Source: Aeromonas veronii | Lineage (GTDB): Bacteria; Pseudomonadota; Gammaproteobacteria; Enterobacterales; Aeromonadaceae | Length of the DNA stretch: 64,000 bases | Assembly (NCBI RefSeq): GCF_040215105.1 | Contig: NZ_CP157875.1 | Coordinates: forward strand, 86,001 to 150,000 | Reading direction: 5' to 3' | In this document: positions 1 to 10,697 of the stretch, one piece after another | Layout of the letters: every line of letters starts with the position of its first letter | Position numbering within the stretch: the stretch's first letter is position 1 | Position numbers and translations under genes: made by a program | Notes under the pieces: model-generated | Seen by the model: only the letters and a program-made list of their open reading frames with translations | Databases searched by the model: none | Told to the model about the DNA's origin: nothing

Positions 1-841
1 CTACAGCGCCTCCATGCGGGAGGAGGTGAGCCAGCGCCACCAGATGCAGCAGGATCTGGCGGAGGCCATCAAGCTGTCGCAACTGACCATGGCCTATCAG
101 CCCATCTGGGACAACCGTAGCGGCCGGGTGGCCAAGCTGGAGGCGCTGGTGCGCTGGTATCACCCCCATTGGGGCCAGGTCTCGCCGGCGGACTTCATCC
201 CGCTGGCGGAGGAGGCCGGGCTGATGCAGGGGCTGGGCGCTCTGGTGTTGTGGCAGTCGTGCCGGGATCTGGCACGACTGCAAAAATCCGGCTTCCCGGA
301 TCTGCAGATGTCCATCAACCGCTCCACCCTGGAGTTCCAGACCATAGATCCGGAAGCCAACGAATGGCTGCGGGTGATCCGTCACTTCGGCCTGGACCCC
401 AAGGACATCATCATCGAGATCACCGAATCTCTCTTGATGGAGAGCAGCGATCAACACAGGGTGCGGATCGACGCCCTGCGCGAGGCGGGTTGCAAGCTGG
501 CCATCGATGATTTCGGTACCGGCTACTCGGCGCTCAACTATCTGCGTACCTTCCCGGTGGATCTGGTGAAGATAGATCGCTCCTTCGTGCGCCATATTCC
601 CTTCAACGAACAGGACAGGTTGCTGCTGGACGGCATCATCAACATAGTGCACAACCTTGGCATGCAGGTGGTGATCGAGGGGGTGGAAACCCGGGAGCAA
701 CTCAACTTCCTTTGTCAGAAAGGGTGCGCCTTCACTCAGGGCTATCTGCTCAGCCGGCCGCTGCCATTCGAGGATCTGACGGAATACCTGACCCTCAACC
801 GGCAGGGAATGAACCTGGCCAATCTCACCATCGTGAGCTGA
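1..841 (+). CDS. EAL-domain cyclic-di-GMP phosphodiesterase, C-terminal part
   Basis: The gene begins before the window; the frame is open from base 2 with no start needed. The visible 280 or so residues are a complete EAL domain, which hydrolyses cyclic di-GMP to pGpG. The EAL signature (LEALVRW), the NRS motif, the IEITES glutamate, the DDFGTGYS loop 6, the KIDRSFV lysine-aspartate pair, the IEGVET glutamate and the QGYLLSRPL end are all present, so it looks catalytically competent. The few residues before the domain (YSASMREE) resemble the end of a GGDEF or linker region, so the full protein is probably a multidomain sensor. The downstream gene rsmJ starts about 50 bases later and is probably unrelated in function. 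Confidence 0.9.
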   Translation, partial: YSASMREEVSQRHQMQQDLAEAIKLSQLTMAYQPIWDNRSGRVAKLEALVRWYHPHWGQVSPADFIPLAEEAGLMQGLGALVLWQSCRDLARLQKSGFPDLQMSINRSTLEFQTIDPEANEWLRVIRHFGLDPKDIIIEITESLLMESSDQHRVRIDALREAGCKLAIDDFGTGYSALNYLRTFPVDLVKIDRSFVRHIPFNEQDRLLLDGIINIVHNLGMQVVIEGVETREQLNFLCQKGCAFTQGYLLSRPLPFEDLTEYLTLNRQGMNLANLTIVS

Positions 842-892
842 TCTCCCGCTTCTGTTATCATGCTCGGCTCCATGCCGCCATGAGTCATCGTT

Positions 893-1651
893 ATGCCCCG
901 TATTCAGGTTTTCAGTGAAGTGCCCGCCCGGGAAGGGGAGCTCGACGCCCTGCGCCAGCGCCTGGCCGACGTGGAGTTTCCCGCTCCCTTCGCCCTGGTA
1001 CTGACCGAGGCGCGGCTGGAGCTGCGCAAGCTGGACGAGCCCAAGCTGGGGGCTGTCTACGTGGACTTCGTGGAAGGGGCGGTGGCACACAGGCGCAAGT
1101 TTGGTGGTGGTCGTGGCCAGTCCATCGCCAAGGCGGTAGGGCTGAAGGCGGGGGCCATGCCGACCGTGGTGGATGCTACCGCCGGGCTCGGCCGTGATGC
1201 CTTCGTACTGGCCTCCCTCGGTTGCAGGGTGACCCTGATCGAGCGCAGCCCCGTGGTGGCGGCCCTGCTGCAGGATGGGTTGACGCGGGCGGCCCAGGAT
1301 CCCGAGATCGGGGGCTGGGTGAGCGAGCGGATGCAGTTGCTGCAAGGACCGGCGGTGGACAACCTGCTGGCATTGAGCGAACGGCCGGACGTCATCTATC
1401 TGGATCCCATGTTCCCCCACAAGCAGAAATCCGCGCTGGTGAAAAAAGAGATGCGGGTGTTCCAGTCCCTGGTGGGGCCGGATCTCGATGCGGATGCGCT
1501 GCTGCCGGCGGCGCTCAAGATGGCGACCCGACGGGTGGTGGTAAAGCGGCCCGACTACGCGGGCTGGCTCAACGAGCACAAACCCAGCATGGCCATCGAG
1601 ACCAAGAGCAACCGCTTCGATGTCTATGTAATGGCGGCGCTGGCCGGTTGA
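893..1651 (+). CDS. rsmJ: 16S rRNA (guanine-1516-N2)-methyltransferase RsmJ
   Basis: RsmJ (formerly YhiQ) uses S-adenosylmethionine to methylate G1516 of 16S rRNA in the cytoplasm. The 252-residue product has the family length. Its SAM-binding motif [12 protein letters not shown] lies near residues 92-103, and the catalytic motif DPMFPH near residue 170. The ATG at 893 is the first start in frame that gives the usual N-terminus. The gene stands alone between the EAL gene and a strong hairpin terminator, with the rof gene converging on it. Nothing unusual is visible. Confidence 0.93.
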   Translation: MPRIQVFSEVPAREGELDALRQRLADVEFPAPFALVLTEARLELRKLDEPKLGAVYVDFVEGAVAHRRKFGGGRGQSIAKAVGLKAGAMPTVVDATAGLGRDAFVLASLGCRVTLIERSPVVAALLQDGLTRAAQDPEIGGWVSERMQLLQGPAVDNLLALSERPDVIYLDPMFPHKQKSALVKKEMRVFQSLVGPDLDADALLPAALKMATRRVVVKRPDYAGWLNEHKPSMAIETKSNRFDVYVMAALAG

Positions 1652-1669
1652 CCGTGACCCCCATACGAA

Positions 1670-1698
1670 GAGGGCCCGCAGTGCGGGCCCTCTTTACT
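1670..1698. terminator. Intrinsic terminator between rsmJ and rof
   Basis: A near-perfect stem, GAGGGCCCGCA paired with TGCGGGCCCTC around a minimal loop, is followed by TTTACTT. It lies between two convergent genes and can end the rsmJ transcript, and perhaps the leftward rhlB-gppA-rof transcript too, although the U-run is on the plus side. Confidence 0.85.
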
Positions 1699-1705
1699 TG
1701 TCCGA

Positions 1706-1948
1706 CTAGAAACGGACAAGTTTCTCTTCCCCCTGCCAGACGAGGGCCAGGGTCGCCAGCTCCGCCAGACTGAGCCGCTCTCCGCTGGTTAGCAACAGGT
1801 ATTCAATCCCCTTTTTCGCCACTATGGTCTGCACCTTGTCCTCCCACTGCCGGCCACTGCGGTCGGTGAGCGTCACCGGCAGTTGCCAGCGAGCGGCGAT
1901 TTCGAGCCAGTCATAGAGGTCACAGCTGATGGGTTGATAATCCGTCAT
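1706..1948 (-). CDS. rof: Rho-binding antiterminator Rof (YaeO family)
   Basis: This 80-residue protein matches the Rof/YaeO family, which binds the primary RNA-binding domain of Rho and inhibits Rho-dependent termination. The N-terminal YQPISCDLYDWLE segment aligns with the YQPINCDDYDNLE motif of the E. coli protein, and the following beta-strand pattern (VTLTDRSGRQWEDK, then IEYLLL) fits the Sm-like fold. The ATG at 1948 has an AGGAAG ribosome site. It is the last gene of the leftward rhlB-gppA-rof unit, 20 bases after gppA, and lies about 3.5 kb from rho itself. The functional call rests on family resemblance. Confidence 0.85.
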   Translation of the reverse strand: MTDYQPISCDLYDWLEIAARWQLPVTLTDRSGRQWEDKVQTIVAKKGIEYLLLTSGERLSLAELATLALVWQGEEKLVRF

Positions 1949-1968
1949 GGTGCTTCCTTTGGGAGTGT

Positions 1969-3459
1969 TCAGGCTTCCAGCAAACGGGTGGCCCAGCCCA
2001 TCTTCTGCTGGCGCTCCACTTCCAGGCGGAGCTCGCTGGCCCGCAGGTAGTGTTCGTCCAGCCAGCCCTTGGGCAGGGTCAGGGCCAGGGCATCCTCGTT
2101 GGCTTCCAGGGTGAAGCGGGGTACCGTGCCCTGGGTGCGACGCATGCAGAGAATGAGGGCGATGCGCAGGATGCGGGCCAGCCGGATCGCCTGGCGACCG
2201 GTGACGGCCCCCTGCTTCTCCAGCTGCTCCAGCTTGAAATCATCCCGCTGGTTGAGCAGCAGGGCCGACAACAGCTTCTTCTGGGCCGGGGTGAAGCCCG
2301 GCATGTCGATGTTGTCGATGATGTAGGCCGCGTGTTGCGGGGCCTTCTTGTACTCGATGCAGAGCCCGATCTCGTGCAGCAGGGCGGCATAACGGAGTAT
2401 GGGGCGACCATAGCGTCGGGAGAGACGCCAGGCCGGCTGCAACTGGTTGAACGCCTCGACGGCGGTGTCGCGTACCCGCTCGGCATGTTCCTTGTCGAGC
2501 TGATAGCGGTTGATCAGGCTGTCGGCGGTACGATCCCGGGCGTCACAGTCGTGATTGTTGCCGAGCAGACCGTAGATCAGTCCTTCCCGCAATGCGCCAC
2601 CGGCGAGGGTCATGCTCTCGATGCCGAGGGTCTCGAAGATGGCTATGAGGATGGCGAGACCGGAGGGGAACACGGTCAGCCGCTCGGCCGCCAGCCCTTC
2701 CAGCCGAAGCTGGTCCAGCTTGCCGCAGGCGATGGCCTGACCCATCAGCTCCTGCAGCTTCGGCAGGGTAACTCGCTCGCTCTTGCCCTGGGCCAGCATG
2801 ATCTCCTGCAGCGCCTGGACGGTGCCGGAGGCGCCGACGCAGGTGCGCCAGCCGAGGGTCTTGTAATCCTCGGCCACGTTTTCCAGCACCGTCTTGGCGC
2901 TGGCGATGGCCTGGTTGAAACGGGTCTCGGAGAGCTCGCCGTCACCGAAGTGATTGTTGAGCCAGGTGACGCAACCCATGTGCAGGCTGTTGAGGAGTTT
3001 GGCCTCGCTGTGCTCGCCGATCACCAGTTCGGTACTGGCGCCGCCGATGTCGATCACCAGCCGGTTGCCTTCCCCGGCGGAGGTCCAGGAGACCCCCTCG
3101 TAGATGGTCTTGGCCTCTTCCTCGCCCGAGATGATCTCGATGCTGTGGTTGAGCACCCGTTCCGCTTCGCTCAGGAACTCGTCGACGTTGGTGGCAAGGC
3201 GCAAGGTGGCGGTGCCCACCACCCGGATGTTGTCGGACGGAATGTCCTGCAACTGCTCGGAGAACAGACGCAGACAGTCCCAGCCCCGCTCCATGGCGGC
3301 GCGGCTGAGGCGAAATTCCGAATCGAGACCGGCGGCGAGGCGAACCTTGCGCTTGACCTTGGTGACGGTGCGCAGCGCACCGGCGACCTCGCGCACCACC
3401 AGCATGTGAAAGCTGTTGGAGCCGAGGTCGATGGCGGCATAGAGCGGCGAGTTGTGCAA
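1969..3459 (-). CDS. gppA: Guanosine pentaphosphatase / exopolyphosphatase GppA
   Basis: GppA converts pppGpp to ppGpp and belongs to the Ppx/GppA branch of the actin-like ATPase superfamily. The N-terminal AAIDLGSNSFHMLV phosphate-1 motif, EEEAKTIYEGV, DIGGASTEL and the VGASGT motif are present in residues 1-300, followed by the HD-like C-terminal helical domain with HEIGLCIEYKKAPQHAAYI. The 496-residue length matches E. coli GppA. The start is a TTG at 3459 with an AGG six bases upstream; no ATG exists before the conserved IDLG motif, so a non-ATG start is likely. It follows rhlB by 14 bases, the same pairing as in E. coli, and precedes rof. Confidence 0.95.
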   Translation of the reverse strand: MHNSPLYAAIDLGSNSFHMLVVREVAGALRTVTKVKRKVRLAAGLDSEFRLSRAAMERGWDCLRLFSEQLQDIPSDNIRVVGTATLRLATNVDEFLSEAERVLNHSIEIISGEEEAKTIYEGVSWTSAGEGNRLVIDIGGASTELVIGEHSEAKLLNSLHMGCVTWLNNHFGDGELSETRFNQAIASAKTVLENVAEDYKTLGWRTCVGASGTVQALQEIMLAQGKSERVTLPKLQELMGQAIACGKLDQLRLEGLAAERLTVFPSGLAILIAIFETLGIESMTLAGGALREGLIYGLLGNNHDCDARDRTADSLINRYQLDKEHAERVRDTAVEAFNQLQPAWRLSRRYGRPILRYAALLHEIGLCIEYKKAPQHAAYIIDNIDMPGFTPAQKKLLSALLLNQRDDFKLEQLEKQGAVTGRQAIRLARILRIALILCMRRTQGTVPRFTLEANEDALALTLPKGWLDEHYLRASELRLEVERQQKMGWATRLLEA

Positions 3460-3473
3460 CTGGGCCTGTCCTG

Positions 3474-4760
3474 TCAGTTCTTGCGGGGCGGACGGCGGCG
3501 GTTGTTGCTGTTGCCACCCTGGCGATCACGCATGTTGCGGTTCACCGGCTGACGATTGCGGAACACCCGTTTCGGGGCGGTCACATCATCCAGCAGCGCC
3601 TCGCGGTCATACTTGCTGACCGGGATGGGGTGATGGATGTACTCCTCGATGGCCGGCAGGTTGAAGGCATAGTCTTCACAGGCCAGGCTGATGGAGTGAC
3701 CGCTCTTGCCGGCGCGACCGGTACGACCGATGCGGTGTACGTAGTCCTCGGCGTCGTCGGGCAGGTCGTAGTTGAAGACGTGGGTCACGTCAGGGATGTG
3801 CAGACCACGGGCGGCCACGTCGGTGGCGACCAGGATGTCCAGCTGACCCTTGGTGAACTCTTCCAGGATCTTCATCCGCTTCTTCTGGGGCACATCACCG
3901 GTCAGCAGGCCGACGCGGTGGCCGTCGTTCTCCAGCCAGGCGTGGACGTCTTCACACACATGCTTGGTGTTGGCGAAGACGATGGCCTTCTCCGGCCACT
4001 CCTCTTCCATCAGGGAGAGCAGCAGCAGCATCTTGTCTTCATTGGAGGGGTAGAACAGCTCCTCCTTGATGCGCACGCCGGTCATCTGCTCCGGCTCGAC
4101 CTGCACGTGTTCCGGGTGGTTCATGTGCTCGTAGGCCAGCTCCTGCACCCGCAGGGAGAGGGTGGCGGAGAACAGCATGCTCAGACGCTCGGTGGCGGGG
4201 GGCATGCGGCGGAACAGGAAGCGGATGTCCTTGATGAAGCCGAGATCGAACATGCGATCCGCTTCGTCCAAGACGACGACCTGGATGTTGCCGAGATCGA
4301 TGACCTTGGACTTGAAGTAGTCGATGATGCGGCCCGTGGTGCCGATCAGGATGTCGACACCCTGCTCCAGCACGGCCAGCTGCTTGTCGTATCCTTCGCC
4401 ACCGTAGGCGAGACCGAGCTTCAGGCCGGTCGAGGCCGCCATGCTCTCGGCATCGTTGTGGATCTGCACCGCCAGCTCACGGGTCGGGGCCATGATGATG
4501 GCGCGCGGCTGGTTGATGAGGCGCGGCTTGGTCAGCGGATGGGTCAACAGATAGTTGAAGGTCGCAGCCAGGAAGGCGAGGGTTTTGCCGGTTCCCGTCT
4601 GGGCCTGACCGGCCAGGTCATGGCCTTCTACCAGCAGTGGCAGAGACAGCGCCTGGATGGGGGTGCAATAGTGAAATCCCTTTGATTCCAGACCAGCCAG
4701 AACTTCGGGTTCGAGGCCCATTTGGGCGAATTTTTCGGTCGTTAGATGTGTTTTGCTCAT
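3474..4760 (-). CDS. rhlB: ATP-dependent RNA helicase RhlB (DEAD box)
   Basis: RhlB unwinds structured RNA for the RNA degradosome, where it binds RNase E. The 428-residue product has all DEAD-box motifs: the Q motif at residues 30-36, AQTGTGKT at 53-60, [23 protein letters not shown] and [10 protein letters not shown] near residue 342. The C-terminal tail is basic and asparagine-rich ([10 protein letters not shown]...RRPPRKN), as in other RhlB proteins. It starts the leftward rhlB-gppA-rof unit and is divergent from trxA, the arrangement found in E. coli. Both strands of the 113-base gap must hold promoters. Confidence 0.96.
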   Translation of the reverse strand: MSKTHLTTEKFAQMGLEPEVLAGLESKGFHYCTPIQALSLPLLVEGHDLAGQAQTGTGKTLAFLAATFNYLLTHPLTKPRLINQPRAIIMAPTRELAVQIHNDAESMAASTGLKLGLAYGGEGYDKQLAVLEQGVDILIGTTGRIIDYFKSKVIDLGNIQVVVLDEADRMFDLGFIKDIRFLFRRMPPATERLSMLFSATLSLRVQELAYEHMNHPEHVQVEPEQMTGVRIKEELFYPSNEDKMLLLLSLMEEEWPEKAIVFANTKHVCEDVHAWLENDGHRVGLLTGDVPQKKRMKILEEFTKGQLDILVATDVAARGLHIPDVTHVFNYDLPDDAEDYVHRIGRTGRAGKSGHSISLACEDYAFNLPAIEEYIHHPIPVSKYDREALLDDVTAPKRVFRNRQPVNRNMRDRQGGNSNNRRRPPRKN

Positions 4761-4873
4761 GGCGGTAGGTTATCAGGTTAGGCTTGCAATAATAAACAGG
4801 ATCATTTCAAATAGGGCAACTATTGCCTTTGTTGATCCGTCAATAAAGCCTTAATTACTGACTGGAGTTGGAG

Positions 4874-5200
4874 ATGAGTGACAAGATTGTTCAGCTGAGC
4901 GATGCCAGCTTCGAGGCTGATGTAATCAAAGCCGACAGCCCCGTTCTGGTAGATTTCTGGGCTGAATGGTGCGGTCCGTGCAAGATGATTGCCCCCATCC
5001 TGAACGAAGTCGCCCAAGAATATGCCGGTCGCGTGACCGTGGCGAAATTGAATATCGATCATAACGCCGACACGCCGCCCAAGTATGGCATTCGCGGTAT
5101 CCCGACCCTGCTGCTGTTCAAGAATGGCGAAGTGGCAGCGACCAAGGTCGGTGCCCTCTCCAAGACTCAGCTGAAAGAGTTCCTGGACGGTAACCTGTAA
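4874..5200 (+). CDS. trxA: Thioredoxin 1
   Basis: Cytoplasmic thioredoxin reduces protein disulfides using electrons from thioredoxin reductase. The 108-residue product has the WCGPC active site at residues 32-36 and the cis-proline in GIPTLLLF. The ATG at 4874 gives the standard N-terminus [10 protein letters not shown]; a GGAG at 4864-4867 sits six bases upstream, which decides the start over an in-frame TTG two codons earlier. It is followed by its own hairpin terminator and then rho, the order seen in E. coli. Confidence 0.97.
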   Translation: MSDKIVQLSDASFEADVIKADSPVLVDFWAEWCGPCKMIAPILNEVAQEYAGRVTVAKLNIDHNADTPPKYGIRGIPTLLLFKNGEVAATKVGALSKTQLKEFLDGNL

Positions 5201-5208
5201 TAATCAAG

Positions 5209-5241
5209 AAGGAGCGCATTGCAATAATGCGCTCCTTGTGT
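5209..5241 (+). terminator. Intrinsic terminator of trxA
   Basis: The twelve-base arms AAGGAGCGCATT and AATGCGCTCCTT pair perfectly around a five-base loop and are followed by GTGTTTT. It separates trxA from the rho leader. Confidence 0.9.
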
Positions 5242-5406
5242 TTTATCACCTAGACGCTCATCCCGATTGGTGCTAGTTTATCGCTCGTTTGCTAACCTTT
5301 TTGCCTGACTCTTTGCTTCACATCAGCCTGGCAAGTCAAATCCGATCAGCATCAATCCAGCAGACTGTCTCCTCATTTCAATCCTTGCTTACAGACTTTC
5401 ACCACT

Positions 5407-6672
<1,266 letters not shown>

Positions 6673-6689
6673 TGATGTAGCAGAATGAC

Positions 6690-6720
6690 AAAACCGCGGC
6701 CCAGGTCGCGGTTTTTGTTT
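6690..6720 (+). terminator. Intrinsic terminator of rho
   Basis: The arms AAAACCGCG and CGCGGTTTT enclose an eight-base loop and run into TTTTTGTTTAT. This is a standard rho-independent terminator 20 bases after the rho stop. Confidence 0.92.
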
Positions 6721-6794
6721 ATCTATTTGCCGGTGCCCTTAGTACTATGGGGCCAGGACGCCACAAGGCCGGATGTCACAAGGATAGAGACGTC

Positions 6795-7799
6795 ATGAAG
6801 CTGATTTTCTTGCTATGGATTGGGTGGCTGCTGGCCGCACCCGTGCAGGCCGATTCTCCCCCGCAACGCAATGCCCCCCTGGTGGCGGACGAAGGGCTGC
6901 AGGGGCACCTCGACTACCTGCACAGCCGGCTCGCGCTCGAACAGTTTGCCGCCATGGACTCCCTGCTGGAGACCCTGGCCCTGGGTCAGCGTGAATACCT
7001 GCAATATCAGGTGCTGGCGGGTCTCAAGACGGTCAGTCATCCGAGCCCTGCACTCCATGCCTGGGTGCGGGCGCAGGCCGCCAAGGCGCCGCAATGGCTG
7101 GTGGAAGGGGAGGTGGACGGCTTCCTGGTGCAGCTGCCCGCCTATGATTTCGCCGCCGAAGCGCGGCTGGTGCTGAACCGCTGGCAACAGCTCGCCTGGC
7201 AGGACAACTATCGCCAGCAGCTGGCGCGAGACAGTTTCGATTTCAAACAGCTCTACTACAGCCGCAACCCGGAGCTGGCGCAGCAACAGCAGGCGTTGCT
7301 GACGGTGCTGGACAGCCAGCCGACCGCCGTGCAGCGTCGTGAGGCCCAGCGGCTGGCCGCCCAACCCCTCTTCCTGCCGGACAACCAGTTGCTGCTGCAT
7401 CTCATCGAGCGGACCGGCAACCCTGACTTGTACCAGAAACTGTGGCGTCAGCCAGTGGATAACGACAGCCTGGCTGCATTGAGCAGCATACCCCGCTTCT
7501 ACCATGGCCAGACGGCGAGCGATCTGCTGATCGCCGCCAGCCGCAATGAACGGCTGATGATCCCGGCCCTGCATCAATTGAGCCGACTCTCCCCCCTGCC
7601 GGACGAGGCCCGCCAATACCTGCTGGCGGAGCTCGGCAAGCAGCAATACAGCGGTCTGGTGGCCGGCGTGTTGCTGCAACTGGACGAACCCAGGCTGTTG
7701 GCCCAGCTGGCGGACAGGCTCACCCATCAGGAGCGGCGTCACACCATGTCCGTCCTGCGGCCCGATACGGGTACACCGGATGGCCAGCCGGGGTTATAA
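6795..7799 (+). CDS. Secreted protein of unknown function between rho and ubiD
   Basis: I do not recognise this 334-residue protein. The ATG at 6795 gives a clear signal peptide (MKLIFLLWIGWLLAAPVQA, cleavage before DSPPQ), so the product is probably periplasmic; longer in-frame starts would bury the signal. The mature part is rich in Leu, Gln, Ala and Arg and looks wholly alpha-helical with a repeat-like rhythm (helices ending LLETLALGQREYL, ALLTVLDSQPTAVQRREAQRL, LLLHLIERTGNPDLYQKL, LLAELGKQQYSGLVAGVLLQL), suggestive of a HEAT- or TPR-like solenoid. It has no cysteines in the mature part and no evident catalytic motif. It ends 30 bases before ubiD and may share a transcript with it. Confidence 0.75.
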   Translation: MKLIFLLWIGWLLAAPVQADSPPQRNAPLVADEGLQGHLDYLHSRLALEQFAAMDSLLETLALGQREYLQYQVLAGLKTVSHPSPALHAWVRAQAAKAPQWLVEGEVDGFLVQLPAYDFAAEARLVLNRWQQLAWQDNYRQQLARDSFDFKQLYYSRNPELAQQQQALLTVLDSQPTAVQRREAQRLAAQPLFLPDNQLLLHLIERTGNPDLYQKLWRQPVDNDSLAALSSIPRFYHGQTASDLLIAASRNERLMIPALHQLSRLSPLPDEARQYLLAELGKQQYSGLVAGVLLQLDEPRLLAQLADRLTHQERRHTMSVLRPDTGTPDGQPGL

Positions 7800-7829
7800 T
7801 GCGCCATCGCCTGCACACAGGGTACCCGC

Positions 7830-9299
7830 ATGAAATACAAGGACTTGCGTGATTTTATCGCGCAGCTGGAACAGAACGGACAGCTCAAGCGCATCACGCG
7901 CGAGATAGACCCCTATCTGGAGATGACCGAGATCAGCGATCGCACCCTGCGTGCCGGTGGCCCGGCCCTGCTGTTCGAAAATCCCAAGGGTTATGCCATG
8001 CCGGTGCTGACCAATTTGTTCGGCACGCCGGATCGGGTCGCCATGGGTATGGGTCAGCCCAATGTCGGCGCCCTGCGTCAGGTGGGCACCTGGCTCTCCT
8101 ACCTGAAAGAGCCCGAGCCTCCCCGTGGCCTCAAGGAGCTGATGGAGAAGCTGCCCATCTTCAAGCAGGTGCTGAACATGCCGACCAAGCGTCTCTCCTC
8201 GGCCCCCTGTCAGCAGGTGGTATTGGAAGGTGACGCGGTCGATCTCGACCAGATCCCGATCCAGCACTGCTGGCCCGGTGACGTCGCCCCCCTGGTGACT
8301 TGGGGCCTGACCATCACCCGCGGCCCCTACAAGAAACGGCAGAACCTCGGCATCTACCGCCAGCAGAAGATCGGCAAGAACAAGCTGATCATGCGCTGGC
8401 TGGATCATCGGGGCGGGGCCATCGATTTTCGTGAGTGGCAGGAGGCGCACCCCGGTGAACGCTTCCCGGTGGTGGTGGCGCTCGGCGCCGATCCGGCCAC
8501 CATACTCGGCGCCGTGACGCCGGTACCGGATACCCTCTCGGAGTACGCCTTCGCCGGTCTGTTGCGGGGGAGTCGCACCGAGGTGGTGAAGGCCCTGAGC
8601 TGCGAGCTGGAGGTGCCCGCCAGCGCCGAGATCGTGCTGGAAGGCTACCTGGAGCCCGGCGAGATGGCACCGGAAGGCCCCTATGGGGATCACACCGGTT
8701 ACTACAACGAGGTGGACGAGTTCCCGGTGTTCACCATCACCCACATGACCATGCGACGCGACGCCATCTATCACAGCACCTATACCGGCCGTCCCCCCGA
8801 TGAGCCGGCGGTGCTCGGGGTGGCGCTGAACGAGGTGTTCGTGCCGCTGCTGCAGAAGCAGTTCCCCGAGATCGTGGACTTCTACCTGCCGCCGGAGGGG
8901 TGCTCCTACCGGATGGCGGTGGTGACCATCAAGAAACGCTACCCCGGCCATGCCAAGCGGGTCATGCTGGGGGTTTGGTCCTTCCTGCGCCAGTTCATGT
9001 ACACCAAGTTCGTGATCGTCTGCGACGACGACATCAACGCCCGGGACTGGAAGGACGTGATCTGGGCCATCACCACCCGGATGGATCCGGCGCGGGACAC
9101 CACCCTGATCGAGCACACGCCCATCGATTACCTCGACTTCGCCTCACCGGTCTCCGGGCTCGGCTCCAAGATGGGGCTGGATGCCACCAACAAGTGGCCG
9201 GGGGAGACGAACCGCGAGTGGGGTCAGCCCATCGTCCAGGACGAGGCGGTGAAGCAGAAGATCGACGCCATCTGGGATGAATTGAAGATCCTGGACTAG
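7830..9299 (+). CDS. ubiD: 4-hydroxy-3-polyprenylbenzoate decarboxylase UbiD
   Basis: UbiD removes the carboxyl group of 4-hydroxy-3-octaprenylbenzoate in ubiquinone synthesis, using the prenylated FMN made by UbiX. The 489-residue protein is close to the 497 of E. coli and collinear with it, from [22 protein letters not shown] to the C-terminal [18 protein letters not shown] segment typical of the family. The conserved region [12 protein letters not shown] near residues 285-297 belongs to the active-site half. The start ATG at 7830 has a CAGGG site. It is followed by fre, the ubiD-fre pairing of E. coli. Confidence 0.97.
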   Translation: MKYKDLRDFIAQLEQNGQLKRITREIDPYLEMTEISDRTLRAGGPALLFENPKGYAMPVLTNLFGTPDRVAMGMGQPNVGALRQVGTWLSYLKEPEPPRGLKELMEKLPIFKQVLNMPTKRLSSAPCQQVVLEGDAVDLDQIPIQHCWPGDVAPLVTWGLTITRGPYKKRQNLGIYRQQKIGKNKLIMRWLDHRGGAIDFREWQEAHPGERFPVVVALGADPATILGAVTPVPDTLSEYAFAGLLRGSRTEVVKALSCELEVPASAEIVLEGYLEPGEMAPEGPYGDHTGYYNEVDEFPVFTITHMTMRRDAIYHSTYTGRPPDEPAVLGVALNEVFVPLLQKQFPEIVDFYLPPEGCSYRMAVVTIKKRYPGHAKRVMLGVWSFLRQFMYTKFVIVCDDDINARDWKDVIWAITTRMDPARDTTLIEHTPIDYLDFASPVSGLGSKMGLDATNKWPGETNREWGQPIVQDEAVKQKIDAIWDELKILD

Positions 9300-9516
9300 C
9301 CGCTGAGGCGGTCGGCGCGCCCGTTCGATGAAAAAGGGCGGTGCCGGGCCGGGTTGAATGATGCAATGGCGCCTGTTTCCGGCCAGTCGGTGCACAAAGA
9401 GCGGTATTGCCGGCCTGAATTGGGTATGCTCGACTGACCGGACCCCTGGCGGGTCGCCAGAACACAGTGAATCAATGAGTGAAAACGGGCCGGGCTGGCC
9501 CGTCAAAAGGACAAGA

Positions 9517-10215
9517 ATGCAACGTATCAAGTGCCGCGTAGAGGAACTGCGCGAATATGTCGACACCATCTGGCATGTGGCCCTGGCGCCGCAGCAGGCC
9601 ATCAGCTTCAAGCCCGGCCAGTATCTGCTGGTGGTGATGAGTGACTCGGACAAGCGCCCCTTCTCCATCGCCAACTCGCCGACCCGTGACGGTGTGCTGG
9701 AGTTGCAGATCGGAGCCACCCCGGAGAACGCCTACGCTGGCCAGGTGCTGGCGCGCATGCGTGAGCAGGGGGAGATCGAGATCGAACTGGCGGCAGGCAA
9801 GGCCTTCCTGCGGGACGAATCCCCGCGCCCCCTGATCCTGATGGCGGGCGGCACAGGTTTCTCCTATGCCCGTTCCATCCTGGAATATCTGATGGCGACC
9901 GGCAGCAAGCGCCCGGTGTTCCTCTACTGGGGTGTGCGTCAGGCGCACTGGCTGTACGAGCAGGCGCAGATGCAGCAGTGGGCGCAAGACTATGCCCCGC
10001 TCACCTTCGTGCCCGTGGTACAGGAGCCGGAAGTGGACTGGACCGGCCGCACCGGGCTGGTGCACAAGGCCATCATGGACGACTTCGTCAGTCTGCATGA
10101 CTACGACATCTATGTGGCGGGTCGCTTCGAGATGGCGGGGGCCGCCCGGGAAGAGTTCAAGGTGCTGGGGGCCGAACCCGAGCGCATCTTCGGGGATGCC
10201 TACGAGTTCATTTGA
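9517..10215 (+). CDS. fre: NAD(P)H-flavin reductase Fre
   Basis: Fre reduces free riboflavin, FMN or FAD with NAD(P)H and supplies reduced flavin to other enzymes. The 232-residue product matches E. coli Fre end to end: the flavin-binding RPFSIANSP motif, AGGTGFSYARSIL for NAD(P)H binding, YVAGRFEMA and the C-terminal FGDAYEFI. The ATG at 9517 follows an AAAAGGA site by five bases and gives the family N-terminus; the frame stays open about 50 codons upstream, but that stretch has no family counterpart. It is the last gene before a strong bidirectional terminator shared with ubiK. Confidence 0.93.
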   Translation: MQRIKCRVEELREYVDTIWHVALAPQQAISFKPGQYLLVVMSDSDKRPFSIANSPTRDGVLELQIGATPENAYAGQVLARMREQGEIEIELAAGKAFLRDESPRPLILMAGGTGFSYARSILEYLMATGSKRPVFLYWGVRQAHWLYEQAQMQQWAQDYAPLTFVPVVQEPEVDWTGRTGLVHKAIMDDFVSLHDYDIYVAGRFEMAGAAREEFKVLGAEPERIFGDAYEFI

Positions 10216-10366
10216 GCGCCGACGGCGAAGCCGTGATCAAGGCTCAGGTGCTGCTCGCTTATGTGCGGTAAAGAGTGCTCATGTATATCGATACACTCCG
10301 GTTCCTGCGCTTCGCCTTGCTGACGGCTTCTCGCAACGGCCCTTGAACCTCTTCACTGTTCCAGAA
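10216..10366. other. Intergenic stretch with small palindromes after fre
   Basis: The 150 bases between the fre stop and its terminator hold no gene. They include a palindrome TGTATATCGATACA near 10282-10295 and a tract (10296-10350) of alternating short GC-rich inverted segments that could fold in RNA. Such tracts are often repeated elsewhere in gammaproteobacterial genomes, but that cannot be tested here. Confidence 0.35.
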
Positions 10367-10399
10367 ACAACAAACCCCAGCCTGGCTGGGGTTTGTTTT
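10367..10399. terminator. Bidirectional terminator between fre and ubiK
   Basis: CAAACCCCAG (10371-10380) pairs with CTGGGGTTTG (10386-10395), with A-rich sequence before and TTTT after, so it can serve both the rightward fre and the leftward ubiK transcripts. Confidence 0.9.
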
Positions 10400-10439
10400 A
10401 TGTGCGCCGAGGGCTGGTCCGTGCGCGCGCGGAAGGGGC

Positions 10440-10697
10440 TTATTCGCCCTTGGCGGCGAGCTGCTGCTCCAGCTGGGCCAGCTTGGCTTCCAGGGCGGTC
10501 AGCTTTTCCCGGGTGCGCAGCAGCACCTTGGTCTGCACGTCGAACTCCTCGCGGCTGACCAGATCCAGCTTGTTCAGCTGGGATTGCAGTACCTGACGGG
10601 TTTTCTTCTCCACCTCTTCACCCATGCTGCGAATGCCGGGGGGCAGGGCGTTGTGTACCTGTTTGGCGATCTCTTCCAGTTTTTTCGGGTCGATCAT
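10440..10697 (-). CDS. ubiK: Ubiquinone biosynthesis accessory factor UbiK (YqiC)
   Basis: UbiK is a small coiled-coil accessory protein of the soluble ubiquinone-synthesis complex that binds UbiJ. The 85-residue product aligns with E. coli YqiC throughout: [23 protein letters not shown], then [29 protein letters not shown] and the C-terminal heptad coiled coil [23 protein letters not shown] region. The acidic tail of the E. coli protein is shorter here. It lies opposite ubiD-fre, so three genes near ubiquinone and flavin chemistry sit together. The upstream 300 bases are shared with the divergent lipase gene. Confidence 0.93.
   Translation of the reverse strand: MIDPKKLEEIAKQVHNALPPGIRSMGEEVEKKTRQVLQSQLNKLDLVSREEFDVQTKVLLRTREKLTALEAKLAQLEQQLAAKGE

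Noticed and set aside
2050..3552. 500-codon plus-strand frame opposite gppA
   Set aside because: Antisense shadow; gppA has all family motifs on the other strand.
9358..9516. Extended N-terminus of fre
   Set aside because: The extension has no Fre similarity, whereas ATG 9517 has a good ribosome site and gives the family start.
10296..10558. Plus-strand frame running from the fre 3' region over ubiK
   Set aside because: It crosses a strong terminator and lies antisense to ubiK.
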